A stretch of DNA of 64,000 nt from Fodinicola feengrottensis (GTDB lineage: Bacteria; Actinomycetota; Actinomycetes; Mycobacteriales; HKI-0501): the NCBI RefSeq assembly GCF_010993775.1, contig NZ_WOTO01000024.1:56072-120071 (forward strand). Reading direction: 5' to 3'. Of this stretch, positions 59,464 to 64,000 are shown one piece after another; position 1 is the stretch's first letter, and every line of letters starts with the position of its first letter. Made by a program: the position numbers and the translations under genes. The notes beneath the pieces were generated by a model. That model did not search any database and was not told where the DNA came from. It saw nothing but the letters and a program-made list of their open reading frames with translations.

Positions 59464-61181
59464 ATGGCGCGTTTGTCGATCCGTCGCGCGTCGCCGCGGC
59501 GTCGGCCGGCTTGCTGGCGGCCGGGATGCTCGCGGCCTGTTCGTTTTCTGGTGGTGGTGGGGCCGACCGGCTCGTTGTCGGTGGAGTACACAACGACGTC
59601 AGCACTCTTGATCCGCAGGTGGTGACCTGGGGTGAGTGGCTGGACAGCGCGGCACTGCTGGAGGGCTTGGTGGTGCTCAACTCCACCGGCACCGGCGTGG
59701 TGCCTGGTGTGGCACAGTCGTGGACGGAGTCCGCGGACGGGCTGACCTACACCTTCGCCTTGCGGGACACCAAATGGTCCGACGGTCAGCCGCTGACCGC
59801 GCAGGATTTCCTTTTCGCGTACCAACGCCTGCTGAAGCCGTCCACCGCCGGGACCGGCGTCACCCAGGGCGCGAGGAGCTTCGTTCCCTCGATCGGGATC
59901 AAGGGCGCGCAGGATTTCGTGTTGGGTAAAACGAAAGACTGGAAGTCGGTGGGCATCCAGGCGCCGGACGACCGGACTGTACGGTTCACCCTGGCGAGCC
60001 CGAACAACGACTTCCTGATCGGGCTGACCCATCCGTCGATGCTGCCGCTGCCGGCGCACGTGCTGAAGGCGAAGCCAAAAGACTGGGAGAAACCAGCGAA
60101 CTGGGTCGGCAACGGTGCGTACGTGGTGAAGACCTGGACGCTCAACTCGGCCATGACACTGGTGCCCAACAAGCAGTATTGGGACCAGAGCGGTGTCAAA
60201 CTCTCCCAGATCACCCTGCACCTGACCGACGATCTCACCCAGGCGGGCGTGCATTACCAGAGCAAACAGGTCGATGTCGCGCTGCTGCTTTCCCCGGACG
60301 TCAAGCGCTTCCAGGCCGATCCGGCGTTGCGCGCCCGGCTGGTTCCGGTGCGCAACGCTTACAGCAGCTATTTGGCGGTCCTGCACAGCAAAAATCCAGC
60401 GCTCGATGACGTGCGGGTGCGCCAAGCGCTGTCTCTCGCGATGGGCCGAGAGGGCATCGTCCAGACCTGTTCGGCCTGCCGGCCCAGCTACTCGCTGGTG
60501 AGCGACACCGTGCCGGCGGCCCGAGAGGCGGCCGGAGTGACCGAGAATGTGGGGCAGGCAAAGGCCTTGCTCGCACAGGCCGGCTATCGGAACGGCGCTG
60601 GCTTACCGACCGTGCACATTCTTGTCAACAACACCCCCAATCCGCTGCTTGAGGCGATAGTGGACACCTGGCAGCGAAATCTCGGCATCAAGGCCAAGGT
60701 CGACGTGCTGGAGACCGGTGTCTACGTCCAGCGCCGGCAGGCGCTCCAGGAGGCCGACACGATCGGCTTCTACGAGGGTTCCTTTGCCTCGTACAGCACC
60801 TGGCGATCGTGGACCGCCACTTTGTGGGATCCTCCGTCGGTGAAGAAGTTCAGCATCCCGAGCTCGAAATGGCAGGGATATCTGACCGCGCAAGCCAGCG
60901 GCGATCCAGTGGCCTATGCGAACGCCAACGCGAGCCCACCGGCCACCCAGTTCGGCACCTTGGTGGATCAGGCGATCGCGACGAAAGATCCAGCGGCCGC
61001 CATCAAACTCTTCCAGCAGGCCGCCCGGGTCCGGCAGGACACCTATCTGATCCTGCCGACCATCTACACGGACTCGATGTATGTGGTACGCAGCGGAGTG
61101 ACCGGCTTGCAGCCGCGGCTCGGGCCGCTGCTTCCGTTCACTTTCAAGGGCGTCGGGGTGACCGCCCAGTCCGGTAAATAG
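59464..61181 (+). CDS. Oligopeptide/nickel-type ABC transporter binding lipoprotein (SBP_bac_5)
   Basis: Family-5 solute-binding protein, lipid-anchored outside. ATG 59464 follows GGGGAG and begins MARLSIRRA; the frame then shifts near 59490 to AAASAGLLAAGMLAAC, a lipoprotein signal with Cys. LYVNNTP-type and family-5 motifs are present: VHNDVSTLDPQVVTWGEWLD, VAQSWTESADGLTYTFALRD, KWSDGQPLTAQDFLFAYQRL, VWVGNGAYVV-like and DVRVRQALSLAMGREGIV. About 570 residues. It is followed by two permeases and an ATPase, so a peptide, nickel or opine substrate is expected. No specificity motif is readable. Confidence 0.85.
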
Positions 61182-61186
61182 ACCAG

Positions 61187-62136
61187 ATGCTGGTTTTCCT
61201 GCTCCGCCGGCTGCTCCGGATCGCGATCTCGATGATCGCGGTGTCGCTGATCACCTTCGGTTTGCTGCAGCTGGCACCCGGCAGTTTCGCCGACATATCC
61301 CGGATAACCAGTGGCGGCAGTGGGGCGGTGGATGCCGACGCGATCGGCAGCCTGCAGGCCCGTTATGGCGACAGTGTGCCGGTCTGGCAGCAGTATCTGA
61401 AGTTCATGGCCGGCTTCGTGACCGCGAACATGGGTCCGTCGTACAAAACCCGTCCCGGGACATCCAGGAGATCATCGCCACCGCCTTTCCCAACTCCGCC
61501 GGGATCGCGATCCTCGCGGTGGTGCTGGCGCTGGCGATCGCGGTGCCGCTGGGCGTGGTCGCGGCGCTGCGGCGCAACGGGATCCTTGACTACACCACGA
61601 TGTTCACCGTGACCCGCGCTGCACAGCCTGCCGAGCTACTTGTTCGGGGTCATTCTCATTCTGGTCTTCTCGGTCGGACTGCAGTGGCTGCCGGTGGCCG
61701 GCTGGGACGGTCCACAGAACGCCGTCCTCCCGGTGCTGGCGCTGGGGTTGACGGCCGCCTCGGTGCTCGCCAGATATGTACGCAGCAGCATGCTGGAGGT
61801 GTTGCAGGAGGAGTACGTGACGGCCGCGCTGGCCAAGGGAGGCCGGTTCGGGACGGTGATTTTCCGGCACGCGCTGCGAAACTCACTCGTCCCCCGTCAC
61901 CGCGGCCGGACCGCTGTTGGCTACCCTGATGACTGGCACGGTCTTCGTCGAGACGCTTTTCCAGATCCCCGGCCTCGGGTTCTTCTTCGCGGACGCGGCG
62001 CGATCTCGGGACATGCCGTTGCTGATGGGCTGCACTTTGTTTTACGCGCTCATCATCATGGTGATGAACCTGCTGGTGGATCTCGCGTACGGATGGCTCG
62101 ACCCACGCATCCGCTACGGCGAAGGGGGGTGGGTGA
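61187..62136 (+). CDS. DppB/OppB-type ABC permease
   Basis: First permease of the importer. ATG 61187 lies 5 bases after the binding-protein stop. MLVFLLRRLLRIAISMIAVS is the classic first helix. VLALAIAVPLGVVAALRRNG, FGVILILVFSVGLQWLPVAG and VTAALAKGGRFGTVIFRHAL (EAA loop) are spread over several frames. Breaks near 61455, 61620 and 61900 are inferred. The end is read as RYGEGGG with a TGA at 62134-62136 if one G of the GGGGGG run is extra; uncorrected it would stop at 62168. Overlap with the DppC start is then 8 bases. Confidence 0.8.
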
Positions 62137-63034
62137 CATCGCGACCTCGTCGGCTGCGAACCACCTGACCGAAGCCAACCCGGCCCCGCGGGCCGAAAGC
62201 GTCTGGGCTCGCGCGGTCCGCCGCTACAGCGGCAACAAACTCGCGGTGGTGAGCCTTTTCGTCTGTGTGATTCTGGTGCTGGCCGCGATTTTCGCGCCAC
62301 TCATCGCGCCGTACGGCTATGCCCAGACGGACCTCACCCATCCGCTGCTGCCGGCCGGCCAGCTCGGGCACCTGTTCGGCACCGACCAGCTCGGCCGGGA
62401 CGTGTTGTCACGGCTGGTCTACAGCCTGCGAACCGCCTTCTTGGTCGCCTTCGTCTCACAGCTTTTCGCGCTGGCGCTGGCATTGCTGGTTGGATTGGTA
62501 GCCGGCTATCTCGGCGGCCGGGCGGACCAGTTGCTGATGGCCGGCACGGACGTCATGTTCGCCTTCCCTGCGTACCTTTTCACCGTCATCCTGGTGACCG
62601 TCTTCGGGCAGAGCACCTGGGCGGTGGCACTGGCGATCGGGATCGCCAGCTGGGTGGTGCTCGCGCGGCTGGTCCGCGGCCAGGTTCTTTCCCTGAAAGT
62701 CAAGGAATACGTGGAAGCCGGACGGGCGATGGGCGCCGGCGGGGTGACGATCGCCTGCCGCTACATCCTGCCGAACGCGGTGGGCCCGATCCTGGTCACC
62801 GTCAGTTTCGGGGTGCCGGCGGCAATTGTCGCGGAGGCCGGGCTGGCGCTGCTCGGTCTCGGCGTCGGCCCGCCGGTGCCCTCCTGGGGCGGGATGATCA
62901 ATGATGGCCGCGGCTATGTGCTGGCCGCACCGCACATGCTGATACCGGTGACGGTCCTTTTCGGCATCACCGTGCTGGCTTTTTCCTGGGTCGGAGACGG
63001 TCTTCGGGACGCTTTTGATGTGAGCGAGTCATGA
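62129..63034 (+). CDS. DppC/OppC-type ABC permease
   Basis: Second permease, 301 residues, intact in one frame. GTG 62129 follows AAGGGG. VRRYSGNKLAVVSLFVCVIL is the first helix, FGTDQLGRDVLSRLVYSLRT the conserved N-terminal DppC motif (GTDxxGRDxxSR), and GRAMGAGGVTIACRYILPNA the EAA loop. The last helix (VTVLFGITVLAFSWVGDGLR) precedes DAFDVSES. It overlaps the DppB stop region at one end and the ATPase start (ATGA) at the other. Confidence 0.9.
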   Translation: MGDIATSSAANHLTEANPAPRAESVWARAVRRYSGNKLAVVSLFVCVILVLAAIFAPLIAPYGYAQTDLTHPLLPAGQLGHLFGTDQLGRDVLSRLVYSLRTAFLVAFVSQLFALALALLVGLVAGYLGGRADQLLMAGTDVMFAFPAYLFTVILVTVFGQSTWAVALAIGIASWVVLARLVRGQVLSLKVKEYVEAGRAMGAGGVTIACRYILPNAVGPILVTVSFGVPAAIVAEAGLALLGLGVGPPVPSWGGMINDGRGYVLAAPHMLIPVTVLFGITVLAFSWVGDGLRDAFDVSES

Positions 63035-64000
63035 CCGCTCCGCTGCTGGACGTGCGGGACCTGCGGGTTTCTTTCCAACAAGGGAAAAATCTGCTGCGAG
63101 CGGTTGATGGCCTGACCTACACCGTGGATGCGGGTCAGGCGCTGGCCATTGTGGGGGAAAGTGGCAGCGGGAAGACGATGGGCGTGCGGGCGTTGCTGGG
63201 ACTCCTGCCGCCGGGCGGGAAAGTCGAGTCCGGCCAAGCCTGGTTCGGCGGCACCGACCTGCTGGCGGCTCGGCCGGAGCAGGTCCGTCGGGTTCGTGGC
63301 CGCGAGGTCGCGATGGTTTTTCAGAACGCCATGCAGGCTTTGAATCCCACTGTCACCTTGCAAAGACAGCTCACCGAGCACCTCAGGTGGCACCGGATCT
63401 GTGGTCGCTCCGAAGCCGTCGAACGAGCCGCGCAGGCGCTCGCCGACGTGGGCATCCCAGAGCCGCGGCGCCGGCTGCGCATGTATCCTTTCCAGCTTTC
63501 CGGCGGAATGCGCCAGCGGGCGATGATCGCGATGGCGATGGTCACCCGGCCGCGGCTGTTGATCGCGGACGAGCCCACCTGGGTTTTGCTTGCCGGCCGG
63601 TTGTCCCTTCCAACCGCGCTGCCCGGAGGCGGACGGGCCGGCCTGCGACCGTGACCATTGCTCGTACGGGCGGCCGATGGCCGTTGTGTGACGATCTTTT
63701 GGTGATGTACGCCGGACATGCCGTGGAGCGCGGGCCGACTGTCGAGGTCGTTTCGGCGCCCTGCACCCGTACACGCGCGGGGCTCTTGTGTGGCTCGTTG
63801 CAAGTTCGGGCCCGGCACTTCGGCGGCCGTCACCACGCGCGGAGCCGCTGCGGCACTCCGATGCCGGCCGCCGGCCAGCCAACCCGCCGGAACTGGTTTT
63901 GCTTGCCGTGCCGGTTGTCCCTTTCCAACCGCGCTGCCCGGAGCGGACGGGCCGGCCTGCGACCGTGACCAATTGCTCGTACGGGCGTGGCCGATGGCCG
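63031..64000 (+). CDS. DppD-type ABC ATPase, interrupted by a duplicated segment and cut by the window edge
   Basis: ATPase of the importer. Walker A is VGESGSGKTMGVRALLGLLP, the Q-loop AMVFQNAMQALNP, the signature QLSGGMRQRAMIAMA and Walker B LLIADEPT. Right after EPT the expected TALDVTVQ... D-loop and VTHDxG switch region are missing. In their place is a segment (63580-63683) that repeats at 63894-64000. The host frame resumes at LCDDLLVMYAGHAVERG. The repeat encodes PFQPRC and CPERDGPACDRD-like residues, the normal C-terminal tail of DppD proteins, so its second copy is probably native. As written the ATPase cannot hydrolyse ATP normally. The gene continues beyond 64000 or ends near it. 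Confidence 0.75.
63580..63683 (+). repeat. Direct repeat, first copy, inside the DppD-type gene
   Basis: About 104 bases from TGGGTTTTGCTTGCC to CCGATGGCCG match 63894-64000 except for small insertions or deletions (GGG/GG, CGG/CGTG, TTCC/TTTCC, AGGCGG/AGCGG, CCATTG/CCAATTG, CGGCC/CGTGGCC). It replaces the D-loop and switch-histidine codons. Confidence 0.85.
63894..64000 (+). repeat. Direct repeat, second copy, at the window end
   Basis: About 107 bases, the likely native position of the sequence, since its translation fits the C-terminal Cys-rich tail of DppD/OppD proteins. The matched stretch reaches the last base of the window, so the repeat may extend further. Confidence 0.85.

Overview
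The window reads as chromosomal DNA of a high-GC Gram-positive actinomycete. The composition is strongly G+C-rich, with many GTG starts and 4-base ATGA/GTGA gene overlaps. Actinobacterial gene families are typical: an XRE regulator with a DUF397 partner, a DUF222-HNH protein, a SulP-carbonic anhydrase fusion, a HelD-type RNA polymerase remodeller and Uma2. I cannot name the genus. No rRNA, tRNA or CRISPR array was seen. Most long genes appear as two to five overlapping pieces in different frames. Conserved motifs continue across each break, and breaks often lie in homopolymers. The two copies of one ~105-base repeat differ only by small indels. I read most breaks as indel errors of the assembly and give each gene its frame-corrected extent.

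Layout. 1-1190: end of a DUF3291 gene, then ~0.9 kb without a convincing gene, G-rich on the + strand, with tandem repeats, a perfect 27-base dyad and a G-quadruplex motif. 1192-6816 (minus): six-gene phosphonate (2-aminoethylphosphonate type) uptake and degradation operon with two permeases, ATPase, binding lipoprotein, phosphonatase-like hydrolase and FAD oxidoreductase; a HutC-type GntR regulator at 8989-9759 is its likely controller. 7300-8935: two secreted proteins, the second with four peptidoglycan-binding repeats. 9803-14216: GH26-like lipoprotein, SRPBCC protein, HelD, VOC protein.

14364-27339: exopolysaccharide locus. Eight tightly overlapping minus-strand genes run from a Wzy/ligase-like polymerase through an APH-fold protein, sulfotransferase, Wzz-like protein, GT2 glycosyltransferase, a Wzz protein with a degenerate BY-kinase domain and a flippase to a ParB-like/methyltransferase protein. 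A beta-propeller protein and a WecG/TagA glycosyltransferase run divergently. The set suggests an exported, possibly sulfated and methylated glycan.

27890-37770: sugar-porter MFS, serine/threonine dehydratase with divergent LysR regulator, kinase-like protein, SulP-carbonic anhydrase fusion near an APS kinase, MarR regulator and membrane proteins. 37770-42503: ISAzo13-family transposase remnant, DUF222-HNH protein, small secreted proteins, XRE/DUF397 pair and Uma2 protein. 42640-46535: PEP carboxylase and a TrmB/LuxR-type regulator. 46602-46762: palindromic TA-flanked element resembling a MITE. 46734-48962: DUF4185 protein and a DCC1-like protein with an exported cysteine-rich tail. 49360-52990: mfd. 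53227-57509: three-gene operon of unknown role (proline-rich nucleotide-binding oxidoreductase, membrane protein, repeat-rich FHA protein). 57653-59042: cupin and NAD-dependent epimerase. 59464-64000: oligopeptide/nickel-type ABC importer whose ATPase gene is interrupted by a copy of its own 3' segment.
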